Assembly: GCA_028289465.1 (NCBI GenBank)
Contig: JANQPM010000010.1
Coordinates: 1-41,805 of the forward strand
DNA from: Lysobacterales bacterium
Lineage (GTDB): Bacteria; Pseudomonadota; Gammaproteobacteria; Xanthomonadales; SZUA-36
Direction of reading: 5' to 3'
Length of the DNA stretch: 41,805 bases
Shown here: positions 33,262 through 41,805 of the stretch, piece by piece
Layout: each line of letters begins with the position of its first letter
Position numbering within the stretch: the stretch's first letter is position 1
Notes under the pieces: model-generated
The model's database searches: none
Told to the model about the DNA's origin: nothing
What the model saw: the letters and a program-made list of their open reading frames with translations, nothing else
Translations under genes and position numbers: made by a program

Positions 33262-35274
33262 ATGAAAAGAAAAATCCTGGTCACCGCCGCCCTGCCCTAC
33301 GCCAATGGGGATATTCATCTCGGCCATATGCTGGGATATATCCAGACCGATATCTGGGTTCGCTTTCAGCGTGCACAAGGCAACCAATGTTATTTCGCCT
33401 GGTCCAGCGATGCCCACGGCACCCCGATCATGCTGCGCGCACAGCAAGAAGGCGTGGAGCCGGAAATGCTGGTCGACCGGATGCAGTCGGCCCATGCGGC
33501 AGACTTTCAGGAATTCAGCGTCAGCTATGACAATTTTTCCAGCACGCACGCGGAATCCAACCGGTTGCAGGTGGAAGACATCTATCGTCGCCTGGACCAG
33601 GCCGGCCATATCGAGCGACGCACCATCACCCAGCTCTATGACCCCGAAGAACGGATGTTCCTGCCGGACCGGTTTATCCGCGGCACCTGCCCGAACTGCA
33701 GAACCGAAGACCAGTACGGCGATGCCTGTGAGGCCTGCGGCAAGACCTATGATCCGACCGATCTGATCGACCCGCGCTCAGTGGTCAGCGGCAGCGTACC
33801 GGTACCGCGCGAATCGGAACACTATTTTTTCAAGCTGTCGGCTTTCGAGGAACCGCTGAAAGCCTGGCTGCAAGCGGGCACGCTGCAAGACGAGGTCACC
33901 AACAAGCTGCGGGAGTGGTTCACCGACGGGCTGCGTGACTGGGATATCTCGCGCGACGCGCCCTATTTCGGCTTTGAGATTCCGGGCGCTCCGGGCAAGT
34001 ATTTCTATGTCTGGGTCGACGCGCCGATCGGGTATGCGTCCAGCTTTCAGGAAATCTGCGACCGTGACGGGCTGAATTTCGAAGACTGGTGGCAGCCGAA
34101 TGCCGACACCGAGCTGTATCACTTTATCGGCAAAGACATTATCTATTTCCACACGCTGTTCTGGCCGGCCATGCTGCACGGCGCCGGAATGCGGACGCCG
34201 ACGTCGGTCTTTGCACACGGCTTTCTGACGGTGAACGGCGCCAAAATGTCCAAGTCGCGCGGTACTTTCATCAAGGCCAGAACCTATCTGGACCGGCTGA
34301 ACCCGGACCATCTGCGCTACTACTATGCTGCCAAACTGGGCACCGGGCTGTCCGATATCGACCTGAATCTGGAAGACTTCGTGCAGCGGGTCAATGCCGA
34401 TTTGGTCGGCAAGGTGATCAATATCGCAAGCCGCAGCGCCGGTTTTATTCAAAAGCGCTTCGACGGGCGGCTGGCACAGCGGCTGGACGACGAGGCGTTG
34501 TACCGGGAGTTCCTGGATGCCGACCGGTCGATTGTCGATGCCTTCGAGGCCCGTAATTTCCAAAAAGCCATTCGCCGGATCATGGCCATGGCCGATCGGG
34601 CCAACCGCTATATCGACGAGCACAAACCCTGGCAGATGATCAAAGAACCGGGCCAGGAAGCCAAGGTACAGGCGGTCTGCACACAGGGGCTGAACCTGTT
34701 CCGCGTGCTGATGACCTGGCTCGCGCCGGTGATTCCGGCCACGGCCGAAAAGGCGTCGGCATTCCTCAATATCGACCTGACCGCATGGCATACGATCGGC
34801 GAACCGCTGCTCGACACTGCGATCGATCCGTTCAAGCCGCTGATGATGCGGGTCGATCCGGACCGGGTTGCCGACATGGTGGAAGCCTCCAAGGAGTCAT
34901 TGCAGGCCACGGCCGAAAGCGGCGAAACCGCGGCCCTGGATCTGGCGCCGGAAATTACCATTGAAGACTTCGCCAAGGTCGATCTGCGGGTGGTCAAGAT
35001 ACTGAATGCAGAAGCCGTGGAAGGGGCAGACAAACTGCTTCGGCTGACCCTGGATCTCGGCGGCGAGACGCGGCAGGTATTTGCCGGCATCAAATCGGCC
35101 TATGATCCGGCCGATCTGACCGGCCGGCTGACCGTGATGGTGGCGAACCTGCAGCCTCGAAAGATGCGTTTCGGCATGTCGGAAGGCATGGTGCTGGCGG
35201 CCGGTCCGGGCGGTCAGGATTTATTCATTCTGAGCCCGGACGACGGCGCCCGGCCCGGTCTGCGGGTCAGCTAG
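33262..35274 (+). CDS. metG: Methionyl-tRNA synthetase
   Basis: MetRS charges tRNA-Met. The 670-residue class I enzyme has the HIGH-type motif HLGH (19-22), a zinc knuckle with Cys143, Cys146, Cys156 and Cys159, the KMSKS loop at 328-332, and an anticodon-binding helical domain with [10 protein letters not shown]. The C-terminal EMAP-II-like tRNA-binding domain (about 565-670) is present, as in dimeric E. coli MetRS. It is followed after 21 bases by rsxA. A GATAAT near 33224 may be its -10, but no matching -35 is seen. Confidence 0.98.
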   Translation: MKRKILVTAALPYANGDIHLGHMLGYIQTDIWVRFQRAQGNQCYFAWSSDAHGTPIMLRAQQEGVEPEMLVDRMQSAHAADFQEFSVSYDNFSSTHAESNRLQVEDIYRRLDQAGHIERRTITQLYDPEERMFLPDRFIRGTCPNCRTEDQYGDACEACGKTYDPTDLIDPRSVVSGSVPVPRESEHYFFKLSAFEEPLKAWLQAGTLQDEVTNKLREWFTDGLRDWDISRDAPYFGFEIPGAPGKYFYVWVDAPIGYASSFQEICDRDGLNFEDWWQPNADTELYHFIGKDIIYFHTLFWPAMLHGAGMRTPTSVFAHGFLTVNGAKMSKSRGTFIKARTYLDRLNPDHLRYYYAAKLGTGLSDIDLNLEDFVQRVNADLVGKVINIASRSAGFIQKRFDGRLAQRLDDEALYREFLDADRSIVDAFEARNFQKAIRRIMAMADRANRYIDEHKPWQMIKEPGQEAKVQAVCTQGLNLFRVLMTWLAPVIPATAEKASAFLNIDLTAWHTIGEPLLDTAIDPFKPLMMRVDPDRVADMVEASKESLQATAESGETAALDLAPEITIEDFAKVDLRVVKILNAEAVEGADKLLRLTLDLGGETRQVFAGIKSAYDPADLTGRLTVMVANLQPRKMRFGMSEGMVLAAGPGGQDLFILSPDDGARPGLRVS

Positions 35275-35295
35275 GCGGCGAGGTCCAAGCAGAGC

Positions 35296-35877
35296 ATGGC
35301 CGAATATCTGCTGATACTGGTCAGTACCGTTCTCGCCAATAATTTCGTGCTGGTGAAGTTTCTCGGGCTGTGCCCGTTCATGGGCGTATCGAACAAACTG
35401 GAAGGCGCGATGGGCATGGCGGTTGCCACCGCGTTCGTGCTGACGCTGTCTTCGGTTACCGGCTACCTGGTACACCGCTATCTGCTAACGCCGTTTGATC
35501 TGGCCTACCTGTCAACGCTGAGCTTCATCCTGGTCATCGCGGCGGTTGTCCAGCTCACCGAAATGATTATGCGCAAGACCAGCCCGCTTCTGTATCGGCT
35601 GCTGGGCATATTCCTGCCGCTGATCACCACTAATTGCGCGGTACTGGGCGTTGCGCTGCTAAACGTCCAGGAGCAGCACAATCTGCTGCAATCCGCATTG
35701 TACGGCTTCGGTGCGGCAGCCGGCTTCGGCATCGTGCTGGTACTCTTTGCTGCGGCCCGCGAACGCATCGCCGCGGCGGATGTGCCCCAAGCCTTCAGAG
35801 GCGCGCCGATCGGCCTGATCACCGCCGGATTGATGGCCCTGGCCTTCATGGGCTTCTCCGGGCTCGCGGACCTGTAG
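35296..35877 (+). CDS. rsxA: Rnf/Rsx electron transport subunit A
   Basis: RsxA/RnfA is a six-helix integral membrane subunit of the Rnf complex, which moves electrons between NADH and ferredoxin or the SoxR-reducing pathway, coupled to ion flux. The 193-residue protein shows [18 protein letters not shown] near residue 14 and [19 protein letters not shown] in the middle, each holding one of the Cys residues that ligate a membrane-embedded Fe-S cluster shared with subunit E. Length matches E. coli. It is first of rsxABCDGE-nth. Confidence 0.97.
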   Translation: MAEYLLILVSTVLANNFVLVKFLGLCPFMGVSNKLEGAMGMAVATAFVLTLSSVTGYLVHRYLLTPFDLAYLSTLSFILVIAAVVQLTEMIMRKTSPLLYRLLGIFLPLITTNCAVLGVALLNVQEQHNLLQSALYGFGAAAGFGIVLVLFAAARERIAAADVPQAFRGAPIGLITAGLMALAFMGFSGLADL

Positions 35878-35879
35878 GC

Positions 35880-36446
35880 ATGCTCGCGGCGGTTCTAATC
35901 ATCGTCGGACTCGCGTCGGTCTTCGGCTTCGGACTCGGCCTCGCGGCGATTCGCTTTCGAGTACAGGGCGATCCGGTTGTCGATCAGATTAATGCGGTAT
36001 TGCCGCAGACCCAATGCGGCCAGTGCAATTTTCCCGGCTGCCGGCCCTACGCGGAGGCCATAGCCGCCGGCGAAGCGGATATCAACCAGTGCCCGCCCGG
36101 TGGCGAAGCCGGTATTCGGGCGCTGGCCGACCTGCTGGGACGGGAAGCCAAACCGCTGAACCCGGAAAACGGAGAAGAAAAGCCGGCACTGGTTGCGGTG
36201 ATCGACGAGACCGTCTGCATCGGCTGCAAGCTGTGCATCCAGGCCTGCCCGGTCGATGCGATACTGGGTGCACCGAAATTGATGCATACGGTCATCGCCG
36301 CCGAATGCACCGGCTGCGAACTGTGCCTGCCGCCGTGCCCGGTCGACTGCATCGACCTGGTACCTGCAGCCGGCGAAGAGCGCTGGCGCTGGCCCAGACC
36401 GGGCACCGGCCGGCCAGCCGTGCCGGCGCCGGGTGGAACCGCGTGA
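35880..36446 (+). CDS. rsxB: Rnf/Rsx electron transport subunit B (ferredoxin-like)
   Basis: RsxB relays electrons through several iron-sulfur clusters. From ATG 35880 the product is 188 residues. It has an N-terminal anchor (about 3-25), a four-cysteine Fe-S motif starting [10 protein letters not shown] (46-54, with Cys71), and two 4Fe-4S ferredoxin motifs [12 protein letters not shown] (113-124) and [12 protein letters not shown] (143-154). It begins two bases after rsxA. The frame is open further upstream inside rsxA and that part is not used. Its stop overlaps the rsxC start. Confidence 0.96.
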   Translation: MLAAVLIIVGLASVFGFGLGLAAIRFRVQGDPVVDQINAVLPQTQCGQCNFPGCRPYAEAIAAGEADINQCPPGGEAGIRALADLLGREAKPLNPENGEEKPALVAVIDETVCIGCKLCIQACPVDAILGAPKLMHTVIAAECTGCELCLPPCPVDCIDLVPAAGEERWRWPRPGTGRPAVPAPGGTA

Positions 36447-37993
36447 TGCAGCACATTCCCGGAGAACAGCTGCATCACTTCCACGGTGGCCTGCGTCTGC
36501 GCCACAACAAAAAAATCGCCTGTCGGCAACCGATTGCGGACCTGCCGCTGTCGAAACGATACGTGATTCCACTAAGCCAGCATGCCGGCGCGCCGGCAAC
36601 CAGTTGCGTATCGGTCGGCGACCAGGTTCTGAAATATCAGCCGCTGGCCGAAAACCCGGGCATACCCGGCGCGCGGGTGCATGCGCCCAGTTCAGGCCGG
36701 ATTGAGGCCATCGAACGGCATTTAGTGCCGCTGCCGGGTGGACCCCAGGCACCCTGCATCGTGCTGCAAAGCGATGGCCGGGATGAGCCGCTGCCGCTGG
36801 ATCCGTTACCGGTGGATGCCAGCGCGGATGTGCTACTGGCACGCATGGACGCGGCCGGTATTGTCGGCCTCGGCGGCGCGGTATTTTCAACCGCAGCCAA
36901 GGTCGACGGTGCGGCCCGGCAAAACATTCACACCCTGGTGCTGAACGGCGCCGAATGCGAACCCTATATCGCCTGCGACGAAATGCTGATGCGTGAACAG
37001 CCGGAGCGTATCGTGCGCGGCGCGCAAGTGCTGCACCGGCTGCTGGGAACCGAGCGGGTCATCATCGCGATTGAGGATCAGATGGGCGCCGTGAAGCAGG
37101 CCTTTGATACCGCGACCAAAGACCTTGAAGATTTCCAGGTCACCCGCGTCACCACGATTTATCCGGAAGGCGGCGAGCGCCAATTAATCGAAGTACTGAC
37201 CGGCGAACAGGTGCCGGCGGACGGCTTTCCGCAGGACATGGGGCTACTGGTGCAAAACGTTGGGACCGTAGCCGCAGTCGCGGATGCGGTATTGGACGGC
37301 CGGCCACTGATCGAGCGCGTTGTCACGGTGACCGGCCCCGGCATTCGGCAGCCGGGCAATGTGATGGCCCGTATCGGCACGCCGGTGCGCGAATTGATCG
37401 AAGCCTGCGGCGGCTACCGCGAGGACGCGCGGCGGTTGATTATGGGCGGACCGCTGATGGGCGTCGCGCTGGCCAGCGACCAGGTACCGGTCAGCAAGGC
37501 GTTTAACTGTGCACTGGTGTTGCGGGAAAAAGATATACGGGCACCGCAGCCGGCCATGCCCTGCATCAACTGCGGCGAGTGCGTGCGCGTCTGCCCGGCA
37601 CAATTGCTGCCGCAGGAACTCTATTGGTACATCCGCTCCGATCAGTACGACGAAGTCGAGGCGCTGAACCTCAGCGCCTGCATCGAATGCGGCTGCTGCG
37701 ACTTTATCTGCCCCAGCCATATTCCGCTGGTCGACTACTACCGCTACGCCAAGGACGAACTGCGCCAACGCGCCGAAGACAGAACCCGGGCCGAACTGGC
37801 CAAAGCCCGTTTCGATGCGCGCACCGAACGTCTGGCGCGTATCAAGGCGGAACGCAAGGCGGCACGGGAAAAGAAAAAAAAGGCCTTGGCACAGGCCCGG
37901 GATAAACAGGCGCGTATCGCGGCAGCAGTAGAGCGGTCCAAGGCGCGCCGCGAACAGACCCCGCCCGACGATACCGGGAGCGACCGGACATGA
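36446..37993 (+). CDS. rsxC: Rnf/Rsx electron transport subunit C
   Basis: RsxC is the peripheral NADH- and FMN-binding subunit. ATG 36446 shares a base with the rsxB stop (TGATG), giving 515 residues; a GTG three bases earlier is possible. Features: an N-terminal RnfC barrel, the NADH/FMN Rossmann-like region with VLNGAECEPYIACDE, an SLBB domain, and two 4Fe-4S motifs CINCGECVRVCP (from 373) and CIECGCCDFICP (from 412). The tail (about 435-515) is a charged Lys/Arg/Ala helix. E. coli RsxC carries a much longer Ala-rich repeat tail, so this one is the short form. Confidence 0.96.
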   Translation: MQHIPGEQLHHFHGGLRLRHNKKIACRQPIADLPLSKRYVIPLSQHAGAPATSCVSVGDQVLKYQPLAENPGIPGARVHAPSSGRIEAIERHLVPLPGGPQAPCIVLQSDGRDEPLPLDPLPVDASADVLLARMDAAGIVGLGGAVFSTAAKVDGAARQNIHTLVLNGAECEPYIACDEMLMREQPERIVRGAQVLHRLLGTERVIIAIEDQMGAVKQAFDTATKDLEDFQVTRVTTIYPEGGERQLIEVLTGEQVPADGFPQDMGLLVQNVGTVAAVADAVLDGRPLIERVVTVTGPGIRQPGNVMARIGTPVRELIEACGGYREDARRLIMGGPLMGVALASDQVPVSKAFNCALVLREKDIRAPQPAMPCINCGECVRVCPAQLLPQELYWYIRSDQYDEVEALNLSACIECGCCDFICPSHIPLVDYYRYAKDELRQRAEDRTRAELAKARFDARTERLARIKAERKAAREKKKKALAQARDKQARIAAAVERSKARREQTPPDDTGSDRT

Positions 37994-39039
37994 CCCGCTT
38001 CGCGATCGGCGGCGCACCGCATATGCCGCCCCAGAAAACCATCACCGGCGTGATGCTGCAGGTGCTGTACGCGCTGATTCCGGGGATTATCGCGCATTGG
38101 TGGTTTTTCGGCTGGGGCATCCTGTTCCAGCTCGGCCTGGCGGTAGCCGCCGCCCTGCTGTTCGAGTGGCTGATGCTGCGTGCCAGAAAGCAGCCGGTGG
38201 GCTTGTTCATGCGCGATTGCAGCGCGCCGGTCACCGCGGTGCTGTTCGCGTTATGTATTCCGCCGCTGGCGCCGTGGTGGATTGCGGTCGTCGGCATGCT
38301 GTTCGCCATCGTGATCGCCAAGCACCTGTATGGCGGACTTGGGCACAATCTGTTTAACCCGGCGATGATCGGCTACGTGGTGGTACTGATATCGTTTCCG
38401 AGGGAAATGACCGCCTGGCTGCCGCCGCAGGAGATAGCCGAACAGGTACTGTCCTTCAGCCAGACCGCGAACGCGATCTTCCTGGCACAAATACCCGATA
38501 CGCTGAGCTGGGACGCCATCAGCCAGGCCACCCCACTGGATACCATCAAAACCGGTATCGAGCAAAACCGAATGGTCGCGGAAGTACGCCAGGCACCGAT
38601 CTTCGGCGACTTCGGCGGCCTGGGGTGGGAATGGATCGCCAACTGGTACGCGTTGGGCGGCTTGTGGTTGCTCTACCGGCGCGTCATCAGCTGGGATGTG
38701 CCAGTATCCATGCTGGCGACCGAGATCGCGCTGACCCTGCCCGCCTACCTGATCGATTCTGGTACCAATCCGGTGCCGCTGCAGCACGTGTTCTCCGGCG
38801 CCGTGGTAATCGGTGCGTTCTTTATTGCAACCGACCCGGTGACCGGCTGCGCTTCGCCCAGAGGCAAACTGGTATTCGGCGCCGGTGTCGCAGTCATCAC
38901 CCTGGTCATCAGGCGCTGGGGCGGCTATCCCGACGGCGTCGCGTTCGGCGTACTGCTGATGAATATGGCAGTGCCGCTGATCGACCGCTACACGCGACCG
39001 CGCGCCTATGGCTATGCCAAACAGGACGGGCACCCGTAA
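37990..39039 (+). CDS. rsxD: Rnf/Rsx electron transport subunit D
   Basis: RsxD is a membrane subunit with a covalently bound FMN. The 349-residue protein has paired helical bundles. The flavinylation site reads SQATPLD (178-184) with Thr181 as the likely FMN-linked residue; most homologues have SGAT, so the Gly is replaced by Gln. The conserved ATDPVTGC segment lies near 277. It overlaps rsxC by four bases and shares one base with rsxG (TAATG). Length fits the family. Confidence 0.95.
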   Translation: MTRFAIGGAPHMPPQKTITGVMLQVLYALIPGIIAHWWFFGWGILFQLGLAVAAALLFEWLMLRARKQPVGLFMRDCSAPVTAVLFALCIPPLAPWWIAVVGMLFAIVIAKHLYGGLGHNLFNPAMIGYVVVLISFPREMTAWLPPQEIAEQVLSFSQTANAIFLAQIPDTLSWDAISQATPLDTIKTGIEQNRMVAEVRQAPIFGDFGGLGWEWIANWYALGGLWLLYRRVISWDVPVSMLATEIALTLPAYLIDSGTNPVPLQHVFSGAVVIGAFFIATDPVTGCASPRGKLVFGAGVAVITLVIRRWGGYPDGVAFGVLLMNMAVPLIDRYTRPRAYGYAKQDGHP

Positions 39040-39692
39040 TGAGCGATTCCAATCGCATCAGTCTGTTAAAAAATGCGGGTCTGCTCGCGCTGATCGGGTT
39101 GTTGGGCAGCCTATTGCTGGCCTTTACTTACAACGTCACCAAACCGCGTATCGCCGAACAGGAACGCCGCGCAATCCTGGCCAGCCTGAACCAGATCATT
39201 CCGGCCGGGCGATACGACAATGCGCTGCAATCCGACGTGATCGACATTCATTCACCGGGTTTCTTCAAACACGACGATCCGGTACGCATCTGGCGGGCCC
39301 GGCAGGCCGCAGTGCCGGTGGCTGCGATTATGCAGGTCACCGCGCCCGACGGGTACAATGGCGACATCGTGCTGCTGATCGGTATTGATACCGATCAACG
39401 GATTCTCGGCGTTCGGGTGGTCAGCCACCGCGAAACGCCGGGGTTGGGCGATGCAATCGAACTGGACAAAGACGACTGGATATTGAGTTTTAACGGCAAA
39501 TCGCTGCGGCAACCGCCGCGATCGCAGTGGAGTGTTAAAAAGGACGGCGGGGCATATGACCAATTTACCGGCGCGACGATCACCCCGCGCGCCGTGGTCG
39601 AAGCCGTAGTGCGGGCTTTGCAGTATTTTCAATCGAATCAGCGCGAGATTTTCTCGACCGAATCCACCATCACAGCGGAGCCCGCAGCGTGA
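39039..39692 (+). CDS. rsxG: Rnf/Rsx electron transport subunit G (FMN-binding)
   Basis: RsxG is a periplasm-facing flavoprotein with one N-terminal membrane helix (about 12-30) and an FMN-binding domain. From ATG 39039 it is 217 residues. The covalent FMN motif is FTGATIT (176-182), where Thr182 corresponds to the last Thr of the S(T)GATxT consensus. [12 protein letters not shown] is also conserved. Its start shares a base with the rsxD stop; its stop overlaps rsxE (GTGA). The frame runs upstream to 38625 within rsxD and that part is rejected. Confidence 0.95.
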   Translation: MSDSNRISLLKNAGLLALIGLLGSLLLAFTYNVTKPRIAEQERRAILASLNQIIPAGRYDNALQSDVIDIHSPGFFKHDDPVRIWRARQAAVPVAAIMQVTAPDGYNGDIVLLIGIDTDQRILGVRVVSHRETPGLGDAIELDKDDWILSFNGKSLRQPPRSQWSVKKDGGAYDQFTGATITPRAVVEAVVRALQYFQSNQREIFSTESTITAEPAA

Positions 39693-40372
39693 ATCCGCAG
39701 CCGCGCAGCACTGATATTCTGGCCAACGGCTTCTGGCACAACAATGCCGGGCTGGTTCAATTGCTCGGGCTGTGCCCGCTGCTGGCGGTATCCAATACCG
39801 TGGTGAATGCGCTCGGCCTCGGGCTGGCAACGCTTGCGGTGTTGATGATCTGCAACTTAACGGTATCGCTGCTGCGGGGCTTGCTCAGGCCGGAAATACG
39901 AATACCGGCCTTCGTGCTGATCATCGCGGCCACCGTAACCGTCGTGGAACTGGTGATGCGCGCGTGGTTCCACGACCTGTACCGGGTCCTCGGGATATTC
40001 ATTCCATTGATTGTAACTAACTGCGCGATTATCGGCCGTGCCGAGGCATTCGCTTCGCGCCACCGGCCGTGGCCAGCGCTACTGGACGGCTTCGCCACCG
40101 GATCGGGCTTCTGCGCGGTACTGGTGGTACTAGGAACGCTGCGGGAGCTGATCGGACAAGGTACGCTGCTGGATCAGGCTCACTTGTTATTCGGTGACTT
40201 CGGACGGCGAATGACGCTGGAAGTGATCCCCGACTACCGCGGCTTTCTGCTCGCACTGCTGCCAGCCGGCGCTTTTATCGCACTCGGACTGCTGGTCGCA
40301 GCGAAAAATGTCGTCACTGCACGCCAGCGGCAACAGCCGAAGGCTTCAGCCGCTGCAACAGAAGCGCTATGA
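39689..40372 (+). CDS. rsxE: Rnf/Rsx electron transport subunit E
   Basis: RsxE is the membrane partner of RsxA; each provides cysteines for the shared intramembrane Fe-S cluster. The 227-residue protein has [20 protein letters not shown] (about 23-42) and [22 protein letters not shown] (about 98-119, given in part as [18 protein letters not shown]), mirroring RsxA. It starts at GTG 39689 overlapping rsxG by four bases and overlaps nth by four bases (ATGA). Length and order match the gammaproteobacterial operon. Confidence 0.96.
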   Translation: MNPQPRSTDILANGFWHNNAGLVQLLGLCPLLAVSNTVVNALGLGLATLAVLMICNLTVSLLRGLLRPEIRIPAFVLIIAATVTVVELVMRAWFHDLYRVLGIFIPLIVTNCAIIGRAEAFASRHRPWPALLDGFATGSGFCAVLVVLGTLRELIGQGTLLDQAHLLFGDFGRRMTLEVIPDYRGFLLALLPAGAFIALGLLVAAKNVVTARQRQQPKASAAATEAL

Positions 40373-41007
40373 ACCGGAAAAAACGGCAACAGATCTTTGA
40401 GCGCTGGCGCGAAATCGATCCCCACCCGACCACCGAGCTGCACTACCAAACGCCTTTTGAGCTGCTGATTTCGGTCATTTTGTCGGCCCAGGCCACCGAT
40501 GTCGGCGTCAACAAGGCTACCGCCCGGCTGTACCCGGTCGCGAATACGCCGCAGCAGATATTGGACCTTGGCGAGGTCGGCCTGAAGCGCTACATCCGCA
40601 CTATCGGGCTGTACAACAGCAAGGCCGGTAACATCATTAAAACCTGCCGTATCCTGCTTGACTGCCATGGTGGAAAAGTACCGAAGGACCGGGCCGCACT
40701 GGAAGCACTGCCCGGCGTCGGCCGAAAAACCGCAAATGTTGTACTCAATACGGCGTTCGGGGAGCACACCATTGCGGTCGATACGCATATTTTCAGGGTA
40801 TCCAACCGAACCGGAATCGCCCCCGGAAAAACACCGTTGGCTGTCGAGAAACGGCTGCTGCGGCTGGTTCCGGCGGAGTTCCATCGCCACGCCCATCATT
40901 GGCTGATACTGCATGGCCGCTATGTCTGCAAGGCGAGAAAACCTCAGTGCCCCGAATGCATCATTGCTGATTTGTGCGAATACCGCCCGAAAACCGGTTC
41001 AACTTAA
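40369..41007 (+). CDS. nth: Endonuclease III
   Basis: Nth is a bifunctional glycosylase/AP lyase removing oxidised pyrimidines. The 212-residue enzyme has the helix-hairpin-helix [12 protein letters not shown] with catalytic Lys120, catalytic Asp138 in AVDTHIFRV, and the 4Fe-4S ligands Cys187, Cys194, Cys197 and Cys203. These residue numbers equal those of the E. coli enzyme. It is the last gene of the Rsx operon, overlapping rsxE by four bases. A possible terminator lies at 41097-41129. Confidence 0.98.
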   Translation: MNRKKRQQIFERWREIDPHPTTELHYQTPFELLISVILSAQATDVGVNKATARLYPVANTPQQILDLGEVGLKRYIRTIGLYNSKAGNIIKTCRILLDCHGGKVPKDRAALEALPGVGRKTANVVLNTAFGEHTIAVDTHIFRVSNRTGIAPGKTPLAVEKRLLRLVPAEFHRHAHHWLILHGRYVCKARKPQCPECIIADLCEYRPKTGST

Positions 41008-41096
41008 CGATGTTTGACCACGTTTGGACGCATCGGCTACTCGGTTGATCCAATCCCCTGTTACAGACGGTAAACTGCTGAAATAAAGCACCTTGG

Positions 41097-41129
41097 CCAC
41101 CGGTCTAGTTGCGCGAATCCGGTGGTTTT
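41097..41129 (+). terminator. Possible terminator after nth
   Basis: CCACCGG (41097-41103) and CCGGTGG (41119-41125) form a perfect seven-base stem with a 15-base loop, followed by TTTT (41126-41129). The large loop and short T-run make it a weak candidate. Confidence 0.4.
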
Positions 41130-41325
41130 CGCCGGAAATACATTTTGAATTGACTTGAAAATCACGTCGGTACTGATACGCTGCGATTAACCGTCTCAGG
41201 AGCCGGTTTTGGTATATGCGGTTGAAACGTCGACAAACTACTGAAAATTCAACGACTTATTATTATTGGCGTGCGTTGAGGTGCGCCTCAGTTTCTGATT
41301 GGGCGAGTTGCCCTTAAATTCCTCT

Positions 41326-41330
41326 GGAGG
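41326..41330 (+). promoter_or_regulatory. Strong ribosome binding site of the hvfA-like gene
   Basis: GGAGG ends nine bases before the ATG at 41340. It is one of the best ribosome sites in the window, consistent with a highly expressed small precursor. Confidence 0.7.
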
Positions 41331-41339
41331 TTTGTAATC

Positions 41340-41805
41340 ATGGCTAAAGATGGCAAGAATCTTTCCGTTAAACCGATCGCAGCGGCTGTGGGTACAGCAT
41401 TTGTGACGTCACTGGCGGTGGCCACCATTGCCAATGCTGCCGATAACCCGTTTGCTGCCGATGACTTGGATAGCGGTTATATGCTGGCTGGCCAAGACAA
41501 GGGCGAAGAAGGCAAGTGCGGCGAAGGCAAGTGCGGCGAAGGCAAATGCGGTGAAGGCAAGTGCGGCGAAGGCAAATGCGGCGGCGACAAGGAAGCCGAA
41601 GGCAAATGCGGTGAAGGCAAGTGCGGCGAAGGCAAGTGCGGCGGCGACAAGGAAGCCGAAGGCAAATGCGGTGAAGGCAAATGCGGCGGCGACAAGGAAG
41701 CCGAAGGCAAATGCGGTGAAGGCAAATGCGGCGGCGACAAAGCCGAAGCCGAAGGCAAATGCGGTGAAGGCAAGTGCGGCGAAGGCAAATGCGGCGGCGA
41801 CAAAG
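41340..41805 (+). CDS. hvfA: HvfA-like EGKCG-repeat RiPP metallophore precursor (3' end beyond window)
   Basis: The first 155 residues are visible. A signal peptide (about 1-33, ending ANA before ADN) is followed by a short leader with NPFAADDLDSGYMLAG (36-51) and then an extremely Cys/Gly/Lys-rich region. EGKCG occurs 15 times in blocks of 5, 3, 2, 2 and 3, separated by GDKEA or GDKAEA linkers. This architecture matches HvfA-type proteins, in which the MNIO (DUF692) enzyme HvfB with partner HvfC converts EGKCG cysteines to oxazolone/thioamide groups that bind copper. The partner genes are not in the window but are expected just downstream. It is in the same direction as nth but separated by 332 bases, so it is probably its own transcription unit. 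Confidence 0.85.
   Translation, partial: MAKDGKNLSVKPIAAAVGTAFVTSLAVATIANAADNPFAADDLDSGYMLAGQDKGEEGKCGEGKCGEGKCGEGKCGEGKCGGDKEAEGKCGEGKCGEGKCGGDKEAEGKCGEGKCGGDKEAEGKCGEGKCGGDKAEAEGKCGEGKCGEGKCGGDK
41506..41805 (+). repeat. Coding 15-bp minisatellite encoding EGKCG units
   Basis: Fifteen-base units of the type GGCGAAGGCAARTGC repeat in frame, in five blocks separated by GGCGACAAGGAAGCC-like linkers. Silent AAG/AAA and GGC/GGT changes between units show the repeats are old enough to drift while the peptide is held constant. The array continues past the window. Confidence 0.9.

Larger units (their letters stand above)
41008..41339. other. Intergenic region between nth and the hvfA-like gene
   Basis: This 332-base gap, less GC-rich than its surroundings, holds a possible nth terminator (41097-41129), a palindrome CTGTTACAG near 41059, a small leader hairpin TGAGG-TGCG-CCTCA (41277-41290) and the ribosome site of the next gene. 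A TTGACT at 41150-41155 could be a -35, but the -10 at proper spacing is poor. I see no gene or convincing regulator site. Confidence 0.6.

Noticed and set aside
33778..34791. Minus-strand 337-codon frame
   Set aside because: It is antisense to metG, a complete and unambiguous synthetase gene.
41053..41079. Pho box upstream of the hvfA-like gene (CTGTTAC with GGTAAAC)
   Set aside because: The second half-site matches poorly and no -10 follows at the right distance.
41150..41179. Sigma-70 promoter for the hvfA-like gene (TTGACT with TGATAC)
   Set aside because: The -10 matches consensus at only two positions; not strong enough to call as a feature.
41477..41803. Minus-strand open frame of Pro/His/Ser-rich repeats (PHLPS)
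   Set aside because: It is the complement of the EGKCG repeat array of the plus-strand hvfA-like gene, with no ribosome site and no independent family features.

Overview
The window reads as a chromosomal segment of a free-living, respiring gammaproteobacterium outside the Enterobacterales. It is GC-rich (near 60% by eye) and densely packed, with many 1-4 base gene overlaps. The assignment rests on several gene orders typical of Gammaproteobacteria: surE-pcm-yqaA-nlpD-rpoS, petABC-sspA-sspB, dcd-mrp facing away from metG, and rsxABCDGE-nth. I cannot name a genus.

Layout. 1-3864 (minus): a DUF3450/ExbB/ExbB/ExbD/TonB envelope-energising operon, cut by the left edge. 4156-8430 (minus): pstC-pstA-pstB-phoU without pstS. 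8523-10485 (plus): a DUF47 regulator plus a PiT phosphate permease, divergent from pst. 10566-15481: a GNAT-VanY fusion, a 95-bp tandem repeat array with hairpins, an AlkA-like glycosylase and a secreted penicillin-acylase-family hydrolase. 15703-19774 (minus): a coupled three-gene operon of MMPL exporter, ferritin-like diiron protein and KAS III-like synthase. 20058-20749: yhbY and a Mth938-domain gene. 20905-24916 (minus): rpoS back to surE. 25073-25958: Smr and DUF3301 genes. 25986-29702 (minus): sspB, sspA and the cytochrome bc1 operon. 30094-31251: degS. 31408-33070 (minus): dcd and mrp. 33262-41007: metG, the Rsx/Rnf operon and nth. 41340 to the right edge: the start of an HvfA-like, EGKCG-repeat RiPP metallophore precursor.

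How it fits together. Two candidate PhoB promoters (Pho box, then a 9-10 nt gap, then a -10 hexamer) stand at 3960-3993, reading into the DUF3450/TonB operon, and at 8465-8497, reading into the DUF47-pit pair. With pst-phoU between them, positions 1-10485 look like a phosphate island that may link TonB-dependent outer-membrane import to phosphate supply. The rest is core physiology: respiration (bc1), Rnf-type electron transfer, iron-sulfur delivery, base-excision repair, stationary-phase control and envelope stress.

The most novel material is the hvfA-like gene at the right edge, the exporter/diiron/KAS III operon, the Pho-box-linked TonB operon, and two repeat families: a 95-bp hairpin array and a dispersed 107-195 bp element in opposite orientations. 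No rRNA, tRNA, CRISPR, insertion sequence or prophage was recognised.
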